From Streptococcus pantholopis (lineage in GTDB: Bacteria > Bacillota > Bacilli > Lactobacillales > Streptococcaceae), in NCBI RefSeq assembly GCF_001642085.1, contig NZ_CP014699.1, positions 1,922,001 through 1,986,000 on the forward strand: DNA of 64,000 bases, read 5' to 3'. Position numbers and translations under genes: made by a program. Positions 27,262 through 36,263 of this stretch are shown one piece after another (position 1 is the stretch's first letter; each line of letters opens with the position of its first letter). The notes under the pieces were generated by a model. It had not been told where the DNA came from, made no database searches, and worked only from the letters and a program-made list of their open reading frames with translations.

Positions 27262-28236
27262 TTAACTACTATATTGATTCGACCTATTGTAGAGTCCTAC
27301 TGCCATTAGCATTGAAACGGTAAACATAATTAAAATTAATAAGAAGTTTCCTCCTACAATATCGCCGTGATGAAAAATTTCGTTAACCCAATTAAAGCTG
27401 ATTTTCTGAGGCATACACTGACTGATAGCTTCCAAAATTTTATTATGAAAATTACCAAACATCCCTGACAATAATACAGTAAAGCATGCAACAATATTAC
27501 CAACCATAATAGCAGAACCATTATCCTTGACAAGTGTACAAATCAAAACTGCGAGTGCTGAAAATAGTCCTGTAACTATAAAACTGATTAAAATAACTTT
27601 CAAATCCTCTGTCATGGAAGATCCAAAAAATAATCGATTACAAATGACATTAACAAGACCAAAAGGGATAAATAAAGCTGCCCAATTAAATAACAGATGA
27701 GAACTCAAGTATTGACTGTTCTTTATACCGATTACCCGCAATCTTTTGGAAGTTTCATTAATTCTATCATTGACAAACAACCTCATATTAAGAACCGCTT
27801 GAACCAGAAGAATACTCATTGATAAATAAAAAGCATTTGGAAATTTCTCTGAATTATTTTTTTCTTCATTAGAACGATACTTTTGTTTTGTGATAAGTTG
27901 AAGTTCCCGCCTATATTGTGATCCTTTATATGATATAACTGTTACTTTCCCGTTTTGTTTTTTAATGACACCACTGTAATTTCTCATGTAAATATCTTGT
28001 TTTTCTGGGATAACTTTTAACTTATCGTAAGAAATCTGATTTTTATCAAGATATTGAGTAAATGCTTCGCTTCCCCCAATCACAGCAATCTTTTCAGTTG
28101 TATTATTAGGTAAGTTTGTCGCATAAAAAGCTGCAACAACGACTAATGGCATAATAATTACCGAAAATATTACTCCCATATTATCGCTAAAATTGCGAGT
28201 AATATTGATTTGAAAACATTTAAATATTTTTCTCAT
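27262..28236 (-). CDS. ABC-2 type permease of the cluster (second)
   Basis: 324 residues. One N-terminal membrane segment (about 20-40), an external region (45-135) and five C-terminal segments: the standard DrrB/YhgE-like ABC-2 layout. Sits after another permease and an ATPase gene; the three form a likely exporter. AAAAGGAAA stands before the ATG. Confidence 0.78.
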   Translation of the reverse strand: MRKIFKCFQINITRNFSDNMGVIFSVIIMPLVVVAAFYATNLPNNTTEKIAVIGGSEAFTQYLDKNQISYDKLKVIPEKQDIYMRNYSGVIKKQNGKVTVISYKGSQYRRELQLITKQKYRSNEEKNNSEKFPNAFYLSMSILLVQAVLNMRLFVNDRINETSKRLRVIGIKNSQYLSSHLLFNWAALFIPFGLVNVICNRLFFGSSMTEDLKVILISFIVTGLFSALAVLICTLVKDNGSAIMVGNIVACFTVLLSGMFGNFHNKILEAISQCMPQKISFNWVNEIFHHGDIVGGNFLLILIMFTVSMLMAVGLYNRSNQYSS

Positions 28237-28274
28237 AATTTTTCCTTTTAAAACTTAACTGTCAGATAAATAAC

Positions 28275-29021
28275 TCAGTGTATAAAAAGCTGAATTTTAA
28301 ACATTTTCCGAGCCGCAAATAAAAGTAGTACTGCCAAAAGTAAAGAAAATACCCAAACAATTAGTTGCCCTTTTATACTGTGGCCATACACATAACTACC
28401 TATACCATAGTTAATCCACTTTACAATTGAGAAATTAGATAAAAAGATACCTATCTTCCCAAGGTAAGTTATTGGAAAAAAGATTCCACCAAATATACAA
28501 AGAATAATCTGAACAACACCTAAAATATTATTACATGCAGATTCATCTTTAAAGCCTATACAAAGGGCAGCTCCCAAACAACTTGAGAAAAATCCAAGTA
28601 TCATATACGTGATATAAACCATCAATGGATTGGTACCAAAATTGACATGATAAATTCCCATTAACAAAAGCATGTAAACTCCGATTGAAATAGCATTAGC
28701 CAATGTTAAAGCAATTATTTTTGATATATAAATATAGTTTTCATCTTCTAAGCTATAGGCAATTCTCATATTAGGAAGCTTAACATTTTCTTCCATAATC
28801 ATATTAGATACCATAGTTCCCATTGTTAATTGAAAGTAAATTATAATAGTCAAACCATAGTAATCAAAAGATGATATCCCCCCTGAAAAATTAGCAGTAG
28901 TTAAGTACCCCAATAATGCAAATATTAAGAATGGAAATACAAAAAGGTAGACTAAAATAACTGGTTTTTTTGCAATATTATAACTTATGTCAAATTTAAT
29001 TAGATTCCATTTTTTCATCAT
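28275..29021 (-). CDS. ABC-2 type permease of the cluster (first)
   Basis: 248 residues with six hydrophobic segments over the whole length and no extended external domain. It starts nine bases after the ATPase gene. Together with the next permease it gives a heterodimeric DrrB-type membrane part. Likely exports the lipopeptide. Confidence 0.78.
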   Translation of the reverse strand: MMKKWNLIKFDISYNIAKKPVILVYLFVFPFLIFALLGYLTTANFSGGISSFDYYGLTIIIYFQLTMGTMVSNMIMEENVKLPNMRIAYSLEDENYIYISKIIALTLANAISIGVYMLLLMGIYHVNFGTNPLMVYITYMILGFFSSCLGAALCIGFKDESACNNILGVVQIILCIFGGIFFPITYLGKIGIFLSNFSIVKWINYGIGSYVYGHSIKGQLIVWVFSLLLAVLLLFAARKMFKIQLFIH

Positions 29022-29029
29022 AAAATTAC

Positions 29030-29974
29030 CTAATCTCTCAATTTTGTTCCAGTTAATTCTAAGAAGATATCTTCTAAGTTTACATTTAAAGAATTAATAG
29101 ATGATATAGAAGAGTTACTTTGACTAAATGTGCTTGTTATATCATTAAGAACTTTATCATTTGCCTCAGTATTAATGCTGATTTTAATAAGGTTTCCATC
29201 AATTGACACAGAGTCTACACCTGCTATTGTTAGGATTTTTTCTTTCAAATTTTGATCAAACTTATCTGCTCTGATGGACACAATAGATTGTTTAGAATAA
29301 TTTTCACGAATATTGTCAAGCGTATCATCAACTAATTTTTGACCGTGATCAACAATAATAACATCCTCAGCTATTGCTTCAATCTCTTCCATATAATGCG
29401 TCGTATAGATAACAGATACACCTTGATCTCGAAGTTTCTTTATTGCTTCAAGTATAAAATTTCGTGATTGCGGATCAATGCCTACTGTAGGTTCATCAAG
29501 AATTATTAATTCCGGTGAATTGACAAGACTACAGGCGATATTAAGTCGGCGCTTCATACCACCTGAAAAAGTTTTCGCCTTTTTGTCTTTAACATTCTCC
29601 AAATTGACAAAATTGAGAGCATAAATACAGACTTCTTCAATTTTATCTTTAGATACTCCATATAGCTCTGCAAAAAATTTTAAATTTTGATAAGCTGTTA
29701 GGTCCTCATAAATTGCTAGACTTTGTGGTACTACTCCAATTTCATTTTTAAATTTTTTTCGACATTTTTCTACATCAACTTCTTTATAATATATGTGACC
29801 TGCATCTTGATGTATTAGTGAACTAATCATGTTGATGGTTGTACTTTTCCCTGCTCCATTCGGTCCAAGAAATCCTAAAATATGCCCTTTTTTTAGACTA
29901 AAGCTTAAGTTATTTACCACAGCAACCCCATCATAAGTTTTTGTGATATTGTCTATTCGCATAATATTTTCCAC
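29030..29974 (-). CDS. ABC transporter ATPase (DrrA/CcmA type)
   Basis: 314 residues. Walker A GPNGAGKST (about 38-46), Q-loop VPQSL, signature FSGGMKRRLN, Walker B LIILDEPTVGID, and a C-terminal extension (about 220-314) typical of drug-export ATPases. The frame starts with GTG, with GGAG eight bases before; an ATG four codons later is too far from it. Works with the two ABC-2 permeases downstream. Confidence 0.87.
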   Translation of the reverse strand: MENIMRIDNITKTYDGVAVVNNLSFSLKKGHILGFLGPNGAGKSTTINMISSLIHQDAGHIYYKEVDVEKCRKKFKNEIGVVPQSLAIYEDLTAYQNLKFFAELYGVSKDKIEEVCIYALNFVNLENVKDKKAKTFSGGMKRRLNIACSLVNSPELIILDEPTVGIDPQSRNFILEAIKKLRDQGVSVIYTTHYMEEIEAIAEDVIIVDHGQKLVDDTLDNIRENYSKQSIVSIRADKFDQNLKEKILTIAGVDSVSIDGNLIKISINTEANDKVLNDITSTFSQSNSSISSINSLNVNLEDIFLELTGTKLRD

Positions 29975-29997
29975 TTAAAATCTCCAAACATTTTTCT

Positions 29998-31194
29998 TCA
30001 CTGATATTTTTTTACATCCTCGGTTAATTGGTTTCTAGAATTAAAGATAGTAGTTACGATAATTTTTCCCAAAACTCCAGTTATAGTCAAAGCATAACCA
30101 ACCCATGAATACAAAGTCGCAATTCCAATTTTAGTTACTATGAATCCACTGCTAAGTGCTCCTAAAGAATATGAGATGACTAGTATGATGCCTATAATTG
30201 AAAAAAGTGTCAGCATTTTTTTACGATTGGATATACTCTTAATAATATTTTCCTGAGTTGTCATAATCATCTGCCAACTAAGCCCACCAATTAAAAACAT
30301 AGAAAATATAAGCAAAAGAGGTATTGTTTGATGACTTGCAAAATATGAGCCCGCAAAAATCATTAAAATTCCCATAACAAGAAAACCAATATATAAAAAT
30401 GATTCTCTTACAAAATATTTTTCAAAATAAGATGAGATTAAAAATACTCCAATGCCTGAAATCCCAATACATAAGCCAAAGGAAACAGCAGAAACATTTG
30501 CTATAAGATGAAAAACTGTTACTAGTTGTGCATCAATCATTTGAATAGTAATAGAGATAATAAAAGCCATTAGCAAAAAAACATGAAAGACTCCAGCATT
30601 TTTCTCATATATGTTACTTGTAATATATTTTGACTCTGTTTTTTCAAGTTCAATATTCGTTACTGGACTTTCAATTGCTAAAACGGTAAGGATACTTAGA
30701 AAAAGCAAAGCTACGTTCAATAGCATAATATTTTTGAAGTTGAGGAATTCTACTATAATCCCACCAACAATAGGTCCAATAAAACGCATGAATTTAAAAA
30801 TCTTTTCGCTTACATCTGCACCTTTTAATGAGGTAACTTCGAAAATTTTATCTTTAGAGATACTAATACTAGAGAAACATGCAGCAATTAAAAAAATATA
30901 GATATAAATAATATTGTGATTCAAATTTGCCGTATACAATAGTACATAAAGAACAATATCGATAATCAAAGTAATCAGCATGACAATTTTAGAATATATC
31001 GCTTTTACTAACATCATCATAAGAGCATTAAACAAGGCCATTGCTCCTGAAAAGCTAAATGACATTAACCCCAATTTAATCGGTAATAAATTTTGAGAAA
31101 AGCCAATCTTCCAAAAACAGCAAACCAATGTTATCCAAATAGAAAGCGAACTTAGTAATTGAATTGTATAAAGGCGAGTATTTTTATTTGTCAT
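29998..31194 (-). CDS. MFS-type exporter of the cluster
   Basis: 398 residues from the ATG at 31194, which follows GAGGAAG; a longer frame would overlap the methyltransferase gene without a ribosome site. About twelve membrane segments in two halves of six fit the major facilitator superfamily. It starts seven bases after the methyltransferase gene. Probably exports the product or an intermediate; a third transport system within one cluster suggests strong need for export or self-protection. Confidence 0.8.
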   Translation of the reverse strand: MTNKNTRLYTIQLLSSLSIWITLVCCFWKIGFSQNLLPIKLGLMSFSFSGAMALFNALMMMLVKAIYSKIVMLITLIIDIVLYVLLYTANLNHNIIYIYIFLIAACFSSISISKDKIFEVTSLKGADVSEKIFKFMRFIGPIVGGIIVEFLNFKNIMLLNVALLFLSILTVLAIESPVTNIELEKTESKYITSNIYEKNAGVFHVFLLMAFIISITIQMIDAQLVTVFHLIANVSAVSFGLCIGISGIGVFLISSYFEKYFVRESFLYIGFLVMGILMIFAGSYFASHQTIPLLLIFSMFLIGGLSWQMIMTTQENIIKSISNRKKMLTLFSIIGIILVISYSLGALSSGFIVTKIGIATLYSWVGYALTITGVLGKIIVTTIFNSRNQLTEDVKKYQ

Positions 31195-31201
31195 ATCTTC
31201 C

Positions 31202-31993
31202 TCACTTTGTACCAACAATGAAGAAAAGAACGAGTAATGCAAAAGGATAATCCGATTTCAAGAATTTATCAGCAGCAATTTTCACTTTGTCAATATCATC
31301 TTGATTTAACAAATCATTCTCAATCATTGTTCCCATTTCTTCATAATCAACTTGTGGAAGAAAAGTATTAATACCAACTTCATCACTATTAACTGGGATC
31401 AAATCAAGCTCAACTGCGCTAAAGTTTGCATTTTTCAACATTCTCCATAATTTTCTACCAATGTAGCGATCTCCTCCTTCTAATACTTGTTCTTGGATGT
31501 GTTGTCCATATACGTATGACAATTCAGGAACCTCTGGGTCAATAATCCCAAATAAACCTTCATCAATATCAGTAATTAACATTTTACCGCCTTTCTTCAA
31601 GGCCTTATAAACATTTGTTAATGCCTTATCAACGCCATGAACATGTTGTAAAACAAGTCTTGCATAAACAATATCATAGACTTCCTCATCAAGATCAATC
31701 TGAGTGATATCACCTTTTAAAATTTCTACACGCTCTTTATAGTCATCTGGAAGTGCTGTTTTACTATACTCAACAAAATCACTATCTAATTCAAGACAGG
31801 TAAGTTGAGCATTAGGGAATAATTCACAAAGTTTCTTCGTAATAACCCCTGGACCACTTCCAATTTCTAAAATTCTAAGTTTAGCGTTCGGATCTGTAAT
31901 ATTTTCTCGAATTAACTTAATTTCTCGATTCCAAGTTAATTTTGCTTGAACTTCCATTCTTTGGATTAAACGTGTATATTTTTCTGCTTTCAT
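31202..31993 (-). CDS. class I SAM-dependent methyltransferase
   Basis: 263 residues from the ATG at 31993 (AGAAAGG eight bases before). Glycine-rich SAM loop LEIGSGPG (about 44-51), acidic residue CLELD (about 70), and DIVYARLVLQHV (about 110-121) follow the UbiE/Coq5 pattern. A small-molecule methyltransferase; O-, N- or C-methylation of the lipopeptide is likely, but the position cannot be told. It follows the terminal NRPS gene by about 60 bases. Confidence 0.85.
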   Translation of the reverse strand: MKAEKYTRLIQRMEVQAKLTWNREIKLIRENITDPNAKLRILEIGSGPGVITKKLCELFPNAQLTCLELDSDFVEYSKTALPDDYKERVEILKGDITQIDLDEEVYDIVYARLVLQHVHGVDKALTNVYKALKKGGKMLITDIDEGLFGIIDPEVPELSYVYGQHIQEQVLEGGDRYIGRKLWRMLKNANFSAVELDLIPVNSDEVGINTFLPQVDYEEMGTMIENDLLNQDDIDKVKIAADKFLKSDYPFALLVLFFIVGTK

Positions 31994-32054
31994 AGTATTC
32001 ACCTTTCTTACTTACCTACAATTAATTGTAAGTTCCTTTACTTTTATATTAAAA

Positions 32055-35000
32055 TCAACTGTTAATCATTTTTTGAACAATTCTCTTGATATCAGGAAGT
32101 TCTATTCCTGCTTCCCACGCAAGAGCCTGAGTATTACTTAGATCAAGTAAGATACTCTGTCTGTCCAATTCTTTACCAATTCCAACTGCTACCTGTCTTG
32201 CTAGAGGATCACCTAAATCGGAATATTCCATACATTTTTCATACCAAATATCCCATGAAACTTTAGCCATATCATTATCTCCAAAAACATCAAATAGCTT
32301 TACTGTTACGTTTACATCAGGATTAACTACGTGATATATTTTAGAGTGTTTTTGATAAAGCGAGGCATAAACAATTAAACTGCTTACAGTATCTACTGGT
32401 ATTCCATTAAAATTCATAGAAATATCTGGATACATTTGTATTTGCTGGCAAAATTCTACCATTTTGTAGAACATGTCTTTGTTCTCTTTTCCTCCATCAT
32501 TGGAACCCATAATTCGACCTACTCTAAAGATTTCAACGTCGTAATTCCTGTTCATATACTCACGAAGAATCTTTTCTGTTACATATTTAGATTTTGCATA
32601 GCCGAGTTTTAAATTATTAACGTCTAACGGTTGTTGTTCTTCGGTAACAAGACCTTTTTTATAATCCTGTTTTGCAAAAATTGAAATTGTTGATACATAG
32701 GCCATACTCTTCCTTTTTCCAGATTCCAATAATTTTAGAATTCTCTTAGTACCTTCAACGTTCGCAATTTTTATCTGATCATATGAGAGAGCAAAATTAA
32801 CATTAGCACCATTGTGACAAATGACATCAATGTTATCACTTAAGAAATCTAACTGTTCTTGAGATAAACCTAAATTATATTTAGTAAGATCACCACAATA
32901 AACTTTTAAACGCTTGCTGTCTTCATCTTTCCATATGCCCCAATATTGCATATTCTCTTTGATACGTTTGAAACCTAGATCTAAGTTTTCAGCTCTAACT
33001 AAACAATGCATTGTTGCCGCTGGAGCTTTGTCAAGATATTGTCGCAAAAGATAGGCTCCTAAAAATCCAGTTGCACCTGTCATGAAAATGTTTTGATTAT
33101 CATCATTTCGAGCACGTACTTCATATGGTAAATTTTGAAGCTCATCAAGCTCAGACTGAATTTCAATAAGATTTGATTTTTTAGCCTTATGATCAAGATA
33201 GTTCTCCAAAGATAGCGCAATATCTTTAACAATATCTTTGCCAAGGATAAGCTCAAATGGAACTTTTTTCTGTAATTTTTTCTCAAGAGCTATTTTTACA
33301 TCGTATATGCTTAAAGAAGTACCGCCTAAATCGTAAAAGTTTGCATCTCTGCTGACCTTTGAAATACCTAAAACTTGACCAACAGTCGAACAAACCAATT
33401 CTTCATAGAAAGTTTGAGGTTTACTGTACTGCTCAATTTCAAATTCTATAGAGTAAGTCATCAATTTTTTACGATCTGCTTTCCCGTTGACATTTGTTGG
33501 AATTTCATCAATAAAACAAAATACTCGAGGAATCATGTAGTCCATCAAATGCTTAGATAAGAACGTTGTGATAGACTTTTTATCTTTCTTACTTGCCTTA
33601 ACAAAAGCAACCAATACTTGTTGCCCATCAGATTTTTTTCTTACCATAACTATTGCATCATCTACAAAATCCAGTTCTTGAATTTTATTTTCAATTTCTG
33701 CAAGTTCAACACGCTGTCCCCGAATTTTGACTTGGAAATCTTTTCTATTGATGTATAGGAAATTCCCATTTTCATCAATTTTGACAATATCCCCTGTTTT
33801 ATAGAGTCTTTCAAATGGTCTAACACTGGACCATGGACATTCTAAAAAGCTATCTTTGGTCTTTTCTTCATTATTTAAATATCCTTGTGCTAATCCAATT
33901 CCAGAAATATACAGTTCCCCTGGTACTTCTGGTGGTTCAAACATTAGCTCATCATTTAATTTATACAACTTCATGTTTGCAATTGGTTTACCGATAGGAA
34001 TTATAGAATTCTCACTTTGCTTTTTCACTAACCAACATGAAACATCAATAGCAGCTTCTGTCGGACCATATAAATTAACTAATTGAGCATCAAGCTTGGA
34101 ATAAAAATCAGAACACGTTGTCGCATCTAGTGCTTCTCCACTACAGATAACATATTCCAATGAGTAACACTCAGTACACTTATCTGTACTTAAAAATTTC
34201 TTTAACATGGAAGGTACAAAATGGATAGTATTAATACTTTTTGAAATAATAATATCAGCAATATACTCTGGATTTTTATGACCATCAGGTTTAGCAATTA
34301 CTATAGTCGCTCCTGTAAGCAATGGCCACACCAATTCCCATACAGAAACATCAAATGTATATGAAGTTTTTTGAAGGACTCTTTTATTAGGTTCAAGTGG
34401 AAACTGTTTTTGCATCCACAATAAGCGATTTACAATTCCGGCTTGAGTATTAATAACCCCTTTGGGATTACCAGTAGAACCTGAAGTATATATCACATAA
34501 GCTTTATCATCTCCATTTATAATCGTATCAGGATTATTAGCTTGGCCAGTTAAATTCTTGAGGCTTATACAAAAAGTTTTAATATCTTTGGGAAGACGAG
34601 ACGCAAATTTTTCCGAGGTAAGAACAATATGACTCCCCGAATCAGAAACAATAAATTTCATCCGTTCGTCTGGTAATTCAGTATCCAAAGGCAAATACGC
34701 ACATCCTAGTTTAAGAATCGCATGAATTGCTACCAACATTTCAAAACTTCTATCAAATAAAATAGGAATAATTTGTCCTTTTTTAACCCCTTTTTGCCGC
34801 AACTTTTGACATAAAACATTCACTAACCTATTTAATTCTTCATAACTGAGAGAGTCGTCTTCAAAAATCAAGGCAGGTTGTTTTTTATACTTTTGAACAG
34901 CCGTTTCAAAAAGTTCTTTTAGAGATTTATCTGAATCTTGAAAATCTACAGTTGTTTCGTTCCAATTTTTTTTCTGAAGTTCAATTTCCGAATCATTTAA

Positions 35001-36245
35001 AAGACTTATTCGACTCGTAAATTCATTGGGCTGATCTACATATCTATCTAGAAGTTGAAAAAGGTATCGATTGAAATCATCTATTCGAGCTTCACTAAAA
35101 AGCTCACACATATATTCCCATTCAAATACATAACAAGCATCTTCAAATGTTACTGATAGGCTCACTTCATACTTACTCTTCCCATTGCTAAGACGTAAAT
35201 ATTTTAAATCATTTCTTTCTTCAATTCCTATGTTAGGACGATTTTGAAAGACAAACATTGTATTACATGGACAATCAATGTCTACATCCGATTTTGAAAT
35301 CATTCCCATGAAATCTCTGTGTTGTTGTTTTAACCTTTCTTGAACTGATTTTTTCTCAGAAAAATCAAAATCCAAAGGAATAGTATTTGTAAAATAACCA
35401 CAGATATCCATCGTATTTCTCTTAAAACGATTAGCAACTGGAACAGCAACACTCAATTTCTTCTCACCAGACAAGCGCGAGAATAAAGCACCATAGGCAC
35501 TGACTAAAAGTGTAAATGGTGTAATCTTTTGCTCCCTACAAAAAGTTTCTATCTTCTTACTTTGCTTACGGCTCATGTGATACAATTTACGATTTCCAAT
35601 ACGTGTATACTTTTGCTTTTGAGCAAAACTGTATGGAAGATTTAATTCTGTAGTATTGTCATTTGTCATTTTCTCCCAAAAATCTCTACGTTTAACATAT
35701 TTCTCGGTTGTAGATGGAAGAGTCTGTTCATAAGCATAATCATAATATGTATAATCTGGCGGTTTAATTGACGAAGCATTTCCTTTATCTGTATCAAAGT
35801 AATATGTAGTAAACTTCTTCATTAAAAGTTGAAATGACCATCCATCACAAATAATATGGTGTAATCTTAAAAACAGTATTGTCTTACCACTACTGAGCAA
35901 AAAGACAACTATTTGGAATAATGGACCACCTTCGACTTTAAACGGTTCAGTCTCTAAATTTTTAATCTCTGTTTTTAATTCTTCATCGTTTATATTTTTA
36001 TATGTTACTGCATAGTCGGTATTATCTGCTGCAAATTGAACAGGAGCAAAATCTTTTTCAACAATTCGACATCTTAAGATAGGTTCTTCTATCAGAATTC
36101 TTCTAACTACTTGCTCAAAATGCTTTTTATCTAGTGGCTGCTTTAGTTCAATTCCTTGGAGAACATTATACTCAGTATCATCTGCATGAACTTTAGAATA
36201 CTTATATAATTTTTGTTGTTGATATGATAATGGATAATATTCCAT
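32055..36245 (-). CDS. NRPS: condensation - adenylation (Ser) - thiolation - reductase
   Basis: 1396 residues. C domain (1-420) with intact HHIICDG (about 130). A domain (about 440-930) with YTSGSTGNPKG (about 590), FDVSVW and LYGPTEAAID; the specificity positions I read are D-V-W-H-I-S-L-I-D, one residue from the known Ser code DVWHLSLID. Carrier domain with LGGTSLS (about 973). The terminal domain (about 1050-1390) is a thioester reductase: NADPH loop TGATGFLG and catalytic YAKSK (about 1214). The finished chain is therefore probably freed as an aldehyde (or alcohol). Good ribosome site AAAGGAGG. It ends the assembly line; no TE domain is present. Confidence 0.92.
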   Translation of the reverse strand: MEYYPLSYQQQKLYKYSKVHADDTEYNVLQGIELKQPLDKKHFEQVVRRILIEEPILRCRIVEKDFAPVQFAADNTDYAVTYKNINDEELKTEIKNLETEPFKVEGGPLFQIVVFLLSSGKTILFLRLHHIICDGWSFQLLMKKFTTYYFDTDKGNASSIKPPDYTYYDYAYEQTLPSTTEKYVKRRDFWEKMTNDNTTELNLPYSFAQKQKYTRIGNRKLYHMSRKQSKKIETFCREQKITPFTLLVSAYGALFSRLSGEKKLSVAVPVANRFKRNTMDICGYFTNTIPLDFDFSEKKSVQERLKQQHRDFMGMISKSDVDIDCPCNTMFVFQNRPNIGIEERNDLKYLRLSNGKSKYEVSLSVTFEDACYVFEWEYMCELFSEARIDDFNRYLFQLLDRYVDQPNEFTSRISLLNDSEIELQKKNWNETTVDFQDSDKSLKELFETAVQKYKKQPALIFEDDSLSYEELNRLVNVLCQKLRQKGVKKGQIIPILFDRSFEMLVAIHAILKLGCAYLPLDTELPDERMKFIVSDSGSHIVLTSEKFASRLPKDIKTFCISLKNLTGQANNPDTIINGDDKAYVIYTSGSTGNPKGVINTQAGIVNRLLWMQKQFPLEPNKRVLQKTSYTFDVSVWELVWPLLTGATIVIAKPDGHKNPEYIADIIISKSINTIHFVPSMLKKFLSTDKCTECYSLEYVICSGEALDATTCSDFYSKLDAQLVNLYGPTEAAIDVSCWLVKKQSENSIIPIGKPIANMKLYKLNDELMFEPPEVPGELYISGIGLAQGYLNNEEKTKDSFLECPWSSVRPFERLYKTGDIVKIDENGNFLYINRKDFQVKIRGQRVELAEIENKIQELDFVDDAIVMVRKKSDGQQVLVAFVKASKKDKKSITTFLSKHLMDYMIPRVFCFIDEIPTNVNGKADRKKLMTYSIEFEIEQYSKPQTFYEELVCSTVGQVLGISKVSRDANFYDLGGTSLSIYDVKIALEKKLQKKVPFELILGKDIVKDIALSLENYLDHKAKKSNLIEIQSELDELQNLPYEVRARNDDNQNIFMTGATGFLGAYLLRQYLDKAPAATMHCLVRAENLDLGFKRIKENMQYWGIWKDEDSKRLKVYCGDLTKYNLGLSQEQLDFLSDNIDVICHNGANVNFALSYDQIKIANVEGTKRILKLLESGKRKSMAYVSTISIFAKQDYKKGLVTEEQQPLDVNNLKLGYAKSKYVTEKILREYMNRNYDVEIFRVGRIMGSNDGGKENKDMFYKMVEFCQQIQMYPDISMNFNGIPVDTVSSLIVYASLYQKHSKIYHVVNPDVNVTVKLFDVFGDNDMAKVSWDIWYEKCMEYSDLGDPLARQVAVGIGKELDRQSILLDLSNTQALAWEAGIELPDIKRIVQKMINS

Positions 36246-36263
36246 TTGTCTTATCCTCCTTTC